64,000 nucleotides of DNA from JBBPYC01 sp038200275. Its GTDB lineage: Bacteria > Pseudomonadota > Gammaproteobacteria > Burkholderiales > Burkholderiaceae_C. Under the pieces are notes generated by a model that worked only from the letters and a program-made list of their open reading frames with translations, made no database searches and was not told the DNA's origin. Every line of letters starts with the position of its first letter. Within the stretch, counting starts at the first letter, position 1. This document shows, piece by piece, positions 29,782 through 38,898 of this stretch. The position numbers and the translations under genes were made by a program. The stretch spans positions 62,001 through 126,000 of the forward strand of contig JBBPYC010000042.1 of the NCBI GenBank assembly GCA_038200275.1. Direction: 5' to 3'.

Positions 29782-32568
29782 ATGGATGAACGAATGTCAA
29801 TGAAAAGCCGCAAGTTGTGCTTGGCCGCAGCGCTTTCGCTTGTGGTGCTGCTGTGCGCCTGCACTAAGCAGGATCCGCAAGCGCTGCTGGCATCGGCCCG
29901 CCAGTACCTGGAAAAGCAGGATTACCGCGCGGCCATGATCCAACTGAAGAATGCGCTGGACGAGGACGCGTCGCTGGCAGAAGCGCGCTATTTGCTGGGC
30001 ACGGCGTTGCTGCGTCAGCAAGACGGCGTCGGGGCAGAGCTTGAGTTTCGCAAAGCGATTGCAGCCGGTTTTCCCGCCGAAGGCGTGCAACCCGATCTCG
30101 CGCGTGCGTTGTTGGCACAGGGCAAGATGAAGGAGCTTGTGGCGGAATTTCGGGACACCCAGATCGAGTCCGCGCCGGCACAGGCCACTTTGAAGACGAT
30201 GCTGGCAGCGGCCTATGCGTCGACCAACGACCTGAAGCGGGCTCAGGTCTCCATCGACGCCGCCCTTGAGGCCGCCCCTGATGACATGGATGCCTTGCTG
30301 ATGCAGGCACGCATTCAGGCCGCTCGCAATGACGCCAATGCAGCATTGAAAACGGTCGAGCAGGTCATTGCAGCCTCGCCCGATCCAAGCACTGCGCTGG
30401 CGTTGAAGGCGAACCTGTTGTTGTATGCCAAACGCCAGCCAGAACAGGCGTTGACGGTGTATCAAAAACTTGTCGACAGTTATCCGAAGTTCGTGCCCGG
30501 TTACGCCGGCATGCTGGGGATTTTGCTTGACAGAAACGAGCTGGACCGTTCGGCTGCCCTGCTCAAGACGATGCAAGAGTTCGCGCCCGGTGCAGCGGAG
30601 ACGCGGTATTTCGAAGCGCAGCTTGCATACCAGAAGACCGATTACCGCACCGCGGCGGACCTGTTGCAGCAGCTGATGAAAAACGCGCCGGACAATCCAC
30701 GTTTTTTGCAGCTCGCCGGTGCTGTCGCGTTTCAGACGAAGGCCTATGTGCAGGCGGCCGCATACTTGTCGAAGGCGTTGCAGGCTGCCCCTGAGCTTGA
30801 GTTTGCACGGCGCATCTTGATCGGTACCCACCTCGCAACAGGCAATCCCCGGCGGGCGCTGGAAACGCTGCCAGCGAGTTTCAATGAAAACTCGTCGGAT
30901 GCTGAGCTGTTGGCGCTCGCAGGGCAGGCCCACTTGCAAAACGGCGATGGCAAGCAGGCCGAAGCGCTGCTGGCTCGCGCGGCGAAGCTCGACCCGGACA
31001 GCGCTGCCAAACGAACCTCCCTGGCGCTAGCGCATCTGTACGGCGGCAAAAGCGAGCAGGCATTGGTCGAGTTGCGTGACATCGCGCGCACCGACGAGGG
31101 TGCAACGGCGGACACACAACTGGTTGGCTTGTATCTGCGCCGCGGAGAATTCGACAAAGCATTGGCCGCTGTCGATCGAATGGAGAAAAAACTGCCTAGC
31201 AGTGCACTGCCTTGGCACTTGCGTGGCACGGTGCAACTGGCAGAGAAAAAAACAGACGCGGCCCGAAAAAGCTTTGAGAAGGCGCTCGAAATCGCGCCCG
31301 ACTTTTTCCTTGCGGCCGCCAGCCTGGCGCGGCTCGATCTGGCGCAAAAGCAGCCGCAGGCGGCGAGCGCACGCTTTGAGGCGATCTTGAAGCGCGACCC
31401 GAAACAACTGTCGGCACTGCTCGCGCTCGCAGAGATCAAAGCCCAGTCTGGAGCCAGTCTAGAGGATGTGGTGACCGTGCTGAATTCTGCCGTCCGAGCC
31501 AGCCCGAACGATTTTCGACCGCGTCAGGCGTTGATCGACTATTACCTGCGCAACGACAAGCCCCGGCTGGCGCTTACAGCCGCACAAGCAGCCGTCTCGG
31601 ATCTACCGCAAGGGCCGGAATTATTCGACGTCTTAGGTCGAGCCCAGCAGGCCGCCGGCGAGATGAACCAGGCGATCGGCACGTTCAAGCGACTGGTCGC
31701 GTTGATGCCGGAATCTCCGCACGCGTTGATGCGGCTTGGCGATGCCTACCGCGCCGACAAGGCGCCCGATCTTGCTCGGCAGACGTGGCGTCAGGCATTG
31801 AACCTGAGGCCGGACTTTCTGGATGCCCAACGCGCGTTGATCGAACAGAACGTGCATGGCGGACGCTTGCCGGACGCGCTTGCGATTGCTCAAATAATTC
31901 AGACGCAGCGTCCGAGCGAGGCCGTCGGCTGGCTTTTCGAGGCTGAAATTCGAAGCGCTGGGCGCGATTGGGAAAATGCCGCGGGTGCGTATCGACGGGC
32001 GTTGAAGATTGCGCCTGACGCACCGACAGCCATCAAACTTCATGCCTCGCTGGTCAATAGCGGAAAGCCCACCGACGCATCGGGCTTCGCCGATGAGTGG
32101 CTCAAAGCGCACCCCGGCGACCCGCAGTTCTACAGCCACCTGGGCAACGTTGCGCTAAACCAGAAGAACAATTCGGTCGCAGAACAAAATTACCGTTCAG
32201 CGCTGAAGCGGGCACCCGAAGTCCCTTGGATCTTGAACAATCTTTCTTGGTCGTTGATCGAGCAGAAGAACGCGAGCGCGCTCGAGCCCGCTCAGCGTGC
32301 GAACGAGCTGGCGCCGAACCAGCCCGCCTTCATGGACACGCTTGCCAATGCGTTGTCGCTGGTTGGTGATTACCCGAAAGCGATCGACCTGCAGAAAAAG
32401 GCAATCGCCTTGAGCCCCGACCCGACTGTCTACAAGTTGAACCTGGCCAAGATTTATCTGGCTGCCGGAGACAAGACGAACGCGCGCATTGAACTCGACA
32501 GCGTGCTTGCTGCGGGTGACCGATTCGAGCGCCGTCAGGAAGCCATCAAACTTAAGGCCAGCTTGTGA
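29782..32568 (+). CDS. prsT: PEP-CTERM system TPR-repeat lipoprotein PrsT
   Basis: This is a 928-residue outer-surface or periplasmic lipoprotein built almost entirely of tetratricopeptide repeats. A lipoprotein signal ends at Cys27 (LLCAC). More than 20 TPR units follow, with repeated patterns such as AMIQLKNALDEDASLAEARYLLGTALL-like helices. Families of this size linked to PrsK/PrsR are annotated PrsT. It probably scaffolds assembly or export of the polysaccharide and sorted proteins. ATGs at 29782, 29794 and 29800 are possible starts; a G-rich site lies upstream. Its stop overlaps the next gene's GTG start. Confidence 0.9.
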   Translation: MDERMSMKSRKLCLAAALSLVVLLCACTKQDPQALLASARQYLEKQDYRAAMIQLKNALDEDASLAEARYLLGTALLRQQDGVGAELEFRKAIAAGFPAEGVQPDLARALLAQGKMKELVAEFRDTQIESAPAQATLKTMLAAAYASTNDLKRAQVSIDAALEAAPDDMDALLMQARIQAARNDANAALKTVEQVIAASPDPSTALALKANLLLYAKRQPEQALTVYQKLVDSYPKFVPGYAGMLGILLDRNELDRSAALLKTMQEFAPGAAETRYFEAQLAYQKTDYRTAADLLQQLMKNAPDNPRFLQLAGAVAFQTKAYVQAAAYLSKALQAAPELEFARRILIGTHLATGNPRRALETLPASFNENSSDAELLALAGQAHLQNGDGKQAEALLARAAKLDPDSAAKRTSLALAHLYGGKSEQALVELRDIARTDEGATADTQLVGLYLRRGEFDKALAAVDRMEKKLPSSALPWHLRGTVQLAEKKTDAARKSFEKALEIAPDFFLAAASLARLDLAQKQPQAASARFEAILKRDPKQLSALLALAEIKAQSGASLEDVVTVLNSAVRASPNDFRPRQALIDYYLRNDKPRLALTAAQAAVSDLPQGPELFDVLGRAQQAAGEMNQAIGTFKRLVALMPESPHALMRLGDAYRADKAPDLARQTWRQALNLRPDFLDAQRALIEQNVHGGRLPDALAIAQIIQTQRPSEAVGWLFEAEIRSAGRDWENAAGAYRRALKIAPDAPTAIKLHASLVNSGKPTDASGFADEWLKAHPGDPQFYSHLGNVALNQKNNSVAEQNYRSALKRAPEVPWILNNLSWSLIEQKNASALEPAQRANELAPNQPAFMDTLANALSLVGDYPKAIDLQKKAIALSPDPTVYKLNLAKIYLAAGDKTNARIELDSVLAAGDRFERRQEAIKLKASL

Positions 32569-33419
32569 ACCGAAGGCGCCTGTTCGCCCACGGAGCGCGC
32601 CGCGGCTCGATACGCAACGCGTCCCCTCGTGCGGTGTGTCTCGTGGCCACCGGCTTGCTTGCGCTTGCGGCGACGGCAACGGCAACGGCACATGCCGAAC
32701 TGCCCGACACGATTGAGCGCGTCAAACCGGCGATCGTGGTGGTCGGCACTTATCGCAATTCGGACAATCCGCGCTTCGCCATGCACGGCACGGGATTTGT
32801 GGTCGGCCAGGGCACCCGGATCGTCACCAACGCCCACGTCCTCAATCGCTCAGCTGCGCCAGACGCAGGCGCTCAGGCCAGTGCGGAGGACAGCGCCTGG
32901 GCGGTGCAAGCGCGCGGCGGCGACGGCCGGTTGGAGATGCGGCAGGCGACCGTGCTGGAAACCGATCTGGTGCATGACCTGGCGCTGTTGCAAATCAACG
33001 GTGCAGCACTGCCTGCACTTGCGCTGCAGGATTCGACCGCCGTGCGCGAGGGTCAGTCGGTCGCGTTCATCGGGTTTCCGATCGGCGGCGTTCTGGGCTA
33101 CTCACCGGTCACGCACCGCGGCGTGGTGTCGTCGATTGCGCCGATGGCGTTGCCGGCTGCAAACGGCCAGCAGCTGCGCCCTCAGGTGATACGCAGCCTG
33201 CGCGCTGGCAGCTTCGATATCTTCCAGCTCGACGGCACCGCTTACCCAGGCAACAGCGGCGGCCCGCTGTTTGATCCGGCCACCGGCGGCGTGTTGGGCG
33301 TGGTCAATATGGTGCTTGTCAAAGGCACGCGCGAGGCAGCGTTGAGTCATCCGTCCGGAATCAGCTATGCAATCCCTTCGGTCCACGTGCGCGAACTGCT
33401 GAAACGGCACGGCGGGTAG
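32565..33419 (+). CDS. Trypsin-like serine protease linked to the PEP-CTERM block
   Basis: This 284-residue secreted protease has a signal peptide ending near ATAHAELPD. The catalytic triad is readable: His in RIVTNAHVLN, Asp in LVHDLALLQING and Ser in AYPGNSGGPLFDP. There is no PDZ domain, so it is shorter than DegP/DegQ. It begins at a GTG that overlaps the prsT stop (GTGA), so it is translationally coupled to prsT and probably acts in the same envelope or extracellular-matrix process. Specific substrates are unknown. Confidence 0.85.
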   Translation: MNRRRLFAHGARRGSIRNASPRAVCLVATGLLALAATATATAHAELPDTIERVKPAIVVVGTYRNSDNPRFAMHGTGFVVGQGTRIVTNAHVLNRSAAPDAGAQASAEDSAWAVQARGGDGRLEMRQATVLETDLVHDLALLQINGAALPALALQDSTAVREGQSVAFIGFPIGGVLGYSPVTHRGVVSSIAPMALPAANGQQLRPQVIRSLRAGSFDIFQLDGTAYPGNSGGPLFDPATGGVLGVVNMVLVKGTREAALSHPSGISYAIPSVHVRELLKRHGG

Positions 33420-33460
33420 CCAAAGCGCCTGGGCCGCATCGGTGCCGCGCAGGGGCCTAT

Positions 33461-34924
33461 TCAATCGGCCCCGAGCCGAGCGCGATGTCGCTCGATCTGC
33501 AGCCGCACCTGATCGGGCGCGGTCCCACCCTGGGTCTGGCGTGCATTCATCGAACCGTCGAGCGTCAGCACGTCGAATACATCGGCGCCGATGCGTGCAT
33601 CAAACCGCTGAAGTTCGGCGAGGGGCAACTCTGCAAGGTCGATGCCCTGCGCGCTGGCTGCCTTTACCGCATGGGCGACGGCCTCGTGCGCATCGCGAAA
33701 CGGCAGACCCTGGCGCACCAGATAGTCGGCCAGATCGGTCGCGGTCGCGTACCCGGATCGCGCAGCGCGGCGCATCGTCTCGGCGTTCACGGTAATGCCG
33801 CCGCGCCGCTCGCCGGTGGCCGGGTCGCGTTCCCCGCCGACCATTTCGCCCACGATGCGCAGCGTGTCTCGCAGCGTGTCGACCGTATCGAACAAGGGCT
33901 CCTTGTCTTCCTGATTGTCCTTGTTGTAAGCCAGCGGCTGGCCCTTCATCAACATCAGCAGTCCCACCAGGTGGCCAACCACCCGGCCGGTCTTGCCGCG
34001 TGCGAGTTCCGGCACGTCCGGGTTCTTCTTCTGCGGCATGATCGAACTGCCGGTCGTGAATCGGTCCGCGACCCGGATGAACGCGAAATTCTGGCTCATC
34101 CAGAGGATCAGTTCCTCGCTCAGTCGGCTCACATGCACCATCGTGAGTGCCGCAGCAGCCGTGAACTCAATCGCAAAATCGCGGTCGCTGACGGCGTCCA
34201 TGCTGTTTTCACAAACGCCGTCCATGCCCAGCGTGTGCGCAACGCGTTCGCGGTCCAGCGGATAGCTGGTCCCGGCCAGCGCTGCGGCGCCCAGCGGTAG
34301 GCGGTTCACGCGGCGGCGCACCTCACTCATGCGCTCGGCGTCGCGTGAAAACATCTCGACATAAGCCAGCAGGTGATGGGCAAAGCTGACCGGTTGTGCG
34401 ACCTGCAGATGGGTGAAGCCCGGCATCACGGTGTCGATGTGACGGCTGGCGACTTCGACGAACGCGCGTTGCAACGCCGCCAGCAGTTCCGCGATCTGGT
34501 CGATCTCCGCGCGCAGCCACAGGCGCAGATCGGTCGCGACCTGGTCGTTGCGGCTGCGCCCGGTGTGCAGCCGCTTGCCGGCGTCGCCGACCAGTTGGGT
34601 CAGGCGCGCTTCGATGTTCAGGTGCACGTCTTCCAGGTCAAGCTGCCAGCAAAATGCGCCGGCCTCGATCTCCTGCGCGATCGTGCCCAGCCCCCGCTGG
34701 ATCGCCTCGTGGTCGGCCGCGCCGATGACGTGCTGCGCGGCCAGCATCTCCGCGTGCGCCAGCGAGCCGTCGATGTCGGCACGCCACAAGCGCTGGTCGA
34801 ACGACACACTTGCGGTGTAGCGCTTCACAAGGTCGCTCATCGGCTCGGAAAACAGCGCCGACCAGCCCTCGGACTTGCGTTCGAGCTGGCTGGCGTCTGA
34901 AGGGGATGGGGCAGAAGCAGACAT
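33461..34924 (-). CDS. argH: Argininosuccinate lyase
   Basis: ArgH catalyses the last step of arginine synthesis, splitting argininosuccinate into arginine and fumarate. The 487-residue protein has the fumarase-superfamily signature GSSIMPQKKNPDVPE with the catalytic Ser loop, DVHLNIEARL, LHTGRSRNDQVATD and GFTHLQVAQPVSFAHHLLAY. Length is slightly over the usual ~460 because of an N-terminal extension of about 20 residues. It is divergent from the AlgZ-like sensor gene, a neighbourhood also seen in Pseudomonas and other betaproteobacteria. Confidence 0.96.
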   Translation of the reverse strand: MSASAPSPSDASQLERKSEGWSALFSEPMSDLVKRYTASVSFDQRLWRADIDGSLAHAEMLAAQHVIGAADHEAIQRGLGTIAQEIEAGAFCWQLDLEDVHLNIEARLTQLVGDAGKRLHTGRSRNDQVATDLRLWLRAEIDQIAELLAALQRAFVEVASRHIDTVMPGFTHLQVAQPVSFAHHLLAYVEMFSRDAERMSEVRRRVNRLPLGAAALAGTSYPLDRERVAHTLGMDGVCENSMDAVSDRDFAIEFTAAAALTMVHVSRLSEELILWMSQNFAFIRVADRFTTGSSIMPQKKNPDVPELARGKTGRVVGHLVGLLMLMKGQPLAYNKDNQEDKEPLFDTVDTLRDTLRIVGEMVGGERDPATGERRGGITVNAETMRRAARSGYATATDLADYLVRQGLPFRDAHEAVAHAVKAASAQGIDLAELPLAELQRFDARIGADVFDVLTLDGSMNARQTQGGTAPDQVRLQIERHRARLGAD

Positions 34925-35080
34925 GATGTGCGTAGAGGGAAATGGGGCAAGCGAAAATCAGTGCGTGGCGATGGAAACCCTAATCGCCTGCAAAAAATCT
35001 GGATGGAATCGCAACGAAGTCGCGCGGTGCGGCAGCGGCAGCAGATTGGCGACGGTTGGAGCGCATCCAGTCCCGTGACA

Positions 35081-36181
35081 ATGCCGGCCGTGAACCCGTT
35101 CCGTCGACCCCAAGCGCTCCCCGGTCAAACGTCGGACAAGCACCCGGGCGGTGAAATTTTATCGACCTATCCGGCCTTGCCCCCAACCGGCAGCCCCACA
35201 CCTGCCGCGCCGCCTGTGCTGGTTTTCGATGCTTGCCAGCTTGGTGTCGTGGTACGCGCGGTGCTGTTCGTTGAAGCCGTGCTCGGCGTGGCGGGGCTTT
35301 TCAGCGCGTCGACCGTGTCCGACTGGCTTGTCAGCTGGAGCTTGTGGACGTCCGGCGCGCTGCCGGCCACACTGGTCTGGCTGATCGTCGGATGCAGCTC
35401 GAGGTCGCTGCTGGCGCGGTTGCGGCCGGCCGTTCAACACGCAATCGGTGTTGCATTGGGTGCGCTTTGCGGGATCTACGCCTGTGCCATGCTGGCGCTG
35501 GTGGCGCCCGATGCGGCGCACTCCTGGCTGGCAAGTGCGTTGGCCGGGGGGCTGTTTTCTGCGGTGCTGGTGACGGCGCTGGTGCTGCGCGCGCGCGGGC
35601 AGGCACCGGCGGCGACAGCAGCGCGGCTCGACGAGCTGCAACAGCGGATCCGGCCACACTTTCTGTTCAATACGCTCAACAGCGCGATCGCATTGGTGCG
35701 CAGCGAACCGGCGCAAGCCGAACGCCTGTTGGAAGATTTGAGCGATCTGTTCCGCCAAGCGTTGGCAGACCAGGGGACGGCTGTCACGCTCGCGCAGGAA
35801 ATCGCATTGGCGCGGCACTATCTTGCGATCGAGCAGGTCCGATTCGGTGCGCGATTGCAGCTCGAGTGGCAGATCGCGCCCGACGCAGAAAACGCGCGTC
35901 TGCCGCCGCTGTTGCTGCAGCCGCTGGTGGAAAACGCGGTTCGGCACGGCGTGGAGCCGAGCGCTTCCGGCGCGCGCGTGCGCATCTCCGCCGAGCGGCG
36001 CGGCTCGCGCGTGCTGATCAAGGTCAGCAACACGGTGCCAGCCGGGCCGGGGCCCAGCGGCCACGGTGTGGCGCAAAGCAATGTGCGCGAGCGCTTGAGT
36101 CTGCTGCACGATCTGGAAGGCCGGTTCGACACACGCTTTCACGGCGGCATCTACCAAGTCCGCATCGAGGTGCCTGCGTGA
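35081..36181 (+). CDS. LytS/AlgZ-type sensor histidine kinase
   Basis: This 366-residue kinase has four hydrophobic segments (about residues 50-175), then a His_kinase domain with the phosphoacceptor motif RIRPHFLFNTLNSAIAL and the N-box LLLQPLVENAVRHG, followed by GHGVAQSNVRERLSLLH. This arrangement fits AlgZ/FimS, which pairs with the LytTR regulator AlgR to control alginate, twitching or virulence genes in pseudomonads. I chose the ATG giving MPAVNPFRRP; the frame stays open upstream. The stop overlaps the GTG start of the partner regulator. The kinase looks intact although its partner is broken. Confidence 0.82.
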   Translation: MPAVNPFRRPQALPGQTSDKHPGGEILSTYPALPPTGSPTPAAPPVLVFDACQLGVVVRAVLFVEAVLGVAGLFSASTVSDWLVSWSLWTSGALPATLVWLIVGCSSRSLLARLRPAVQHAIGVALGALCGIYACAMLALVAPDAAHSWLASALAGGLFSAVLVTALVLRARGQAPAATAARLDELQQRIRPHFLFNTLNSAIALVRSEPAQAERLLEDLSDLFRQALADQGTAVTLAQEIALARHYLAIEQVRFGARLQLEWQIAPDAENARLPPLLLQPLVENAVRHGVEPSASGARVRISAERRGSRVLIKVSNTVPAGPGPSGHGVAQSNVRERLSLLHDLEGRFDTRFHGGIYQVRIEVPA

Positions 36182-36910
36182 GGGTGTTGCTGGTCGACGA
36201 CGAAGCGCTGGCGCGCGCGGTTGCGCAGTTTGCTGGCCGATGTTGATGAGCCGACTGCGATTGTCGCGGGCGAAGCCGCCACCGCTGAGCAGGCGCTGGC
36301 ATGGCTGCGCAGCCATGCGGCCGATCTCGTGCTGCTGGACGTGCACATGCCGGGCAACGACGGGTTTCAGCTCGCGCAGGTGCTGCGCCGGCTGCTGCAG
36401 CCGCCGGCCGTCGTGTTCGTCACTGCGCATGCGCAGCACGCGCTTGAGGCGTTCGAGATCGAAGCGGTCGACTACCTGACCAAGCCGGTGCGACTTGATC
36501 GGCTTCAGCAGGCGCTACGAAAAGTGAAGCGGCTGCAGTAGACGGAGCCTGCGCAGACGCTCGATTTGACTGAAAAAGTGCTGCTGATTCGAGACCGGGG
36601 CCGGATTGAGCGCGTGGCGCTGGCCGACGTACTGTACTTTCGGGCCGACCTCAAGTATTTGACGGTGCGCACCGCGCAGGCCAGTTATCTGATGGAAGGC
36701 GCACTGAACGACATGGAGCAACAGCACGGCGCCGAATTTCTGCGTGTGCATCGCAGCGTGCTGGTGGCGCGCAACGCCCTGCGGGCGCTGGACCGGTCGC
36801 TCGATGCGCGTGATGCGGACGGCTGGGTGTTGCGGCTGCGCGAGGTCGAAGAACTGCTGCCGGTGTCGCGCCGCCAACTCGCCGCAGTGCGCGAAGCGCT
36901 GGGCGGCTGA
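36178..36910 (+). pseudogene. LytTR-family response regulator (AlgR-like), disrupted by frameshift and amber stop
   Basis: The gene should encode an AlgR-like regulator: receiver domain plus LytTR DNA-binding domain. It starts at a GTG overlapping the sensor stop and reads MRVLLVDDEALARA, then leaves frame inside a GC-dinucleotide run near 36205-36212. Restoring two bases (one CG) would give the canonical LARARLRSLLADVDEPT. The receiver continues in another frame with the phospho-Asp in VLLDVHMPGNDG and the Lys in VDYLTKPVR. A TAG at 36539-36541 then interrupts the linker in frame. Beyond it the LytTR domain is intact in the same frame (IERVALADVLYFRADLKYL, EFLRVHRSVLVARNAL, LPVSRRQLAAV). Two independent lesions suggest a genuine pseudogene. 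Confidence 0.8.
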
Positions 36911-37038
36911 GGCCGCCGACCGCCGTACAGGCGGCACAGATAATGGCGGCTCATCAAGCCGTTGGTGCAGAGCTGCCTCGCGCGCTGAGATGCATCCGAC
37001 GTTCGCCCGTAGATTGACCCCCGAGGAGACCCGCTTGC

Positions 37039-37857
37039 ATGATTGAGCTGCTGACCGACCCGCAGGCTTGGATTGCCTTTGCCACGCTGACCTTGCTGGA
37101 GTTGGTGCTCGGCATCGACAACATCATCTTCATCTCGATCCTGGTCGACAAGCTGCCACCGAACCTGCGCGAGCGCGGCCGGCGCATCGGCCTGTTCGGC
37201 GCGATGTTCATGCGCATCGGCCTGTTGCTGGTGCTGGCCTGGATCATCGGGCTGGTGCAGCCGCTGTTCACCGTGATGGGCCAGGAGATTTCGGGCCGAG
37301 ACCTGATTTTGATCGTTGGCGGCCTGTTCCTGATCTACAAGAGCACTGGTGAGATCCACCAGTCCTTTGAAGGCGATGAAGAGGCGACCATCACGCCGGC
37401 GACCGTCACATTCGGCGCGGTGATTCTGCAGATCATGTTGATCGACATCGTGTTCTCGCTTGACTCGATCATTACCGCGGTCGGCATGGTGGACGACGTG
37501 CGGGTCATGATTGCCGCAGTGATCGCATCGGTCGGGCTGATGATGCTGTTTGCGCGCCCGATCGGTGAGTTCGTCTCGGACAACCCGACCATCAAGATGC
37601 TTGCGCTGTCGTTTCTGGTGGTGGTAGGCGTGGTGCTGATCGCCGAAGGGTTTGACCACCACGTGCCGAAGGGCTACATCTACTTCGCCATGGCGTTTGC
37701 GGTCGGAGTGGAGATGCTCAACATCCGGCTGCGCAAAAAGTCACCGACGCCGGTGCGGCTCAAGGAGGCGGAGATGCCGCCTGAGCGGCCGCAAGAAGCG
37801 CCTCCAAGGTCCAGCCCAGTGAGGTCGGAAGCGTCCTCGCAGCGTCCGCCGGAATAA
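37039..37857 (+). CDS. TerC-family integral membrane protein
   Basis: The 272-residue protein is a TerC-family transporter-like protein, implicated in tellurite resistance and, in better-studied members, manganese export. It shows the signature ELVLGIDNIIFISILVDKLP in the first helices, a middle VFSLDSIITAVGMVDD and about seven transmembrane segments ending near GVEMLNIRLRKK. A hydrophilic Pro/Glu/Arg-rich tail follows. It starts at an ATG preceded by GAGGAGA. It is convergent with pdxH; a weak hairpin, CCGCC/GGCGG at 37846-37862, lies at the junction. No manganese riboswitch was recognised upstream. Confidence 0.88.
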   Translation: MIELLTDPQAWIAFATLTLLELVLGIDNIIFISILVDKLPPNLRERGRRIGLFGAMFMRIGLLLVLAWIIGLVQPLFTVMGQEISGRDLILIVGGLFLIYKSTGEIHQSFEGDEEATITPATVTFGAVILQIMLIDIVFSLDSIITAVGMVDDVRVMIAAVIASVGLMMLFARPIGEFVSDNPTIKMLALSFLVVVGVVLIAEGFDHHVPKGYIYFAMAFAVGVEMLNIRLRKKSPTPVRLKEAEMPPERPQEAPPRSSPVRSEASSQRPPE

Positions 37858-37908
37858 GGCGGCACGGCGTTTAATTGGTGCGTTTGCATTGAGACGCGCC
37901 TGAAAATA

Positions 37909-38565
37909 TCAGGGAGCCAGCCGGTCGCGTCGCCACTGCAGCAGGCCGTTGGTCGGCGTGACTGCATCGGCCTTGCAGTAGCGCAACCGGTCGTGCAAGC
38001 GGCTCTTTCGCCCCTGCCAGAATTCCCATCGATCCGGCATGAGCCGGTAGCCCCCCCAGTGCGGTGGGCGCGGGACGTCCTCGCCGAATTCGGCTGAGTA
38101 GCGGTCGGCGTTCGCTTCGAGCACCGAGCGGCTCTCGATCGGTTCGCTTTGCGGCGAAGCCCACGCGCCGATGCGCGAGCCCAGCGGTCGGCTGCTGAAA
38201 TAGTCGTCGCTCAAGCGGGCTTCTAAGCGTTCGACCACGCCTTCGATACGCACCACGCGTTCCAGTTCGACCCAATGGAATTGCAGCGCGGCAAACGGGT
38301 TGCCGGCCAACTGTCGGCCTTTGCGGCTGTCGTAGTTCGTAAACCAGACAATGCCTCGCGCGTCATAGCCTTTGACGAGCACGATGCGTGTGCTCGGGCG
38401 CAAATCACTGCCAACGGTGGCCAACGTCATTGCATTCGGCTCGGGCACGCTGGCCGCAAGGGCTTCCTTTAACCATTGGTCGAATTGGTGAAGTGGGTCG
38501 GCGTGCGACTCGCGCTCATCGAGTTCAGCGCGATCGTAACTCTTGCGGAGTTCGGCAATGTCCAT
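37909..38565 (-). CDS. pdxH: Pyridoxamine 5'-phosphate oxidase
   Basis: PdxH oxidises pyridoxine or pyridoxamine phosphate to the cofactor pyridoxal phosphate using FMN and O2. The 218-residue length is exactly typical. It shows MDIAELRKSYDRAELDE at the N-terminus, RIVLVKGYDARGIVWFTNYDSRKG (FMN and substrate contacts), ALQFHWVELERVVRIEG and RPPHWGGYRLMPDRWEFWQG near the C-terminus, ending RDRLAP. Start ATG at 38565. It stands alone beside terC and an insertion sequence. Confidence 0.96.
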   Translation of the reverse strand: MDIAELRKSYDRAELDERESHADPLHQFDQWLKEALAASVPEPNAMTLATVGSDLRPSTRIVLVKGYDARGIVWFTNYDSRKGRQLAGNPFAALQFHWVELERVVRIEGVVERLEARLSDDYFSSRPLGSRIGAWASPQSEPIESRSVLEANADRYSAEFGEDVPRPPHWGGYRLMPDRWEFWQGRKSRLHDRLRYCKADAVTPTNGLLQWRRDRLAP

Positions 38566-38898
38566 TGGTGAATTCTAGAAAGCGCGAAGCGCAGTTGGCA
38601 TCAGAAGGATGATTTCACGAAAAGCAACACAAAAAGGGCGCCAACGATGGATGCTTGATGGCATCCGATTCGCAGGCGCTTTCAACGGACCAAGCGGCTG
38701 AAAAGAAACCAACGGCGGAAGCTCAGTCTCCAGCTCTTGATCTGAGAAATGTCGTGGAGCCAACCGGAAGGGCGGGCCTTTGCGCGCAATTGCGTGCGGC
38801 GTCAAGTCGGCGCGTCAAAGGCTGGTGCGCAACTGCCAGATTTCCGGGAACAACGCCAGGTCGAGCATCCGACGCAGGTACTTCTATTTCCAATTCAA
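38566..38898. other. Gene-free stretch between pdxH and an IS630 element
   Basis: About 330 bases contain no gene I can support. On the minus strand a short open tail ending at a TGA (about 38815-38880) reads YLRRMLDLALFPEIWQL, which looks protein-like. It has a stop just upstream near the IS edge, so it might be the severed 3' end of a gene; its family is not recognised. Confidence 0.3.

Noticed and set aside
35159..36439. 426-codon minus-strand open frame
   Set aside because: It is antisense to the AlgZ-like kinase; the kinase motifs on the plus strand are decisive.
36911..37038. Possible manganese riboswitch before terC
   Set aside because: TerC genes often have a yybP-ykoY element, but I could not find its conserved core or paired stems here.
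37846..37862. Rho-independent terminator between terC and pdxH
   Set aside because: The stem is only five pairs and is not followed by a T run.
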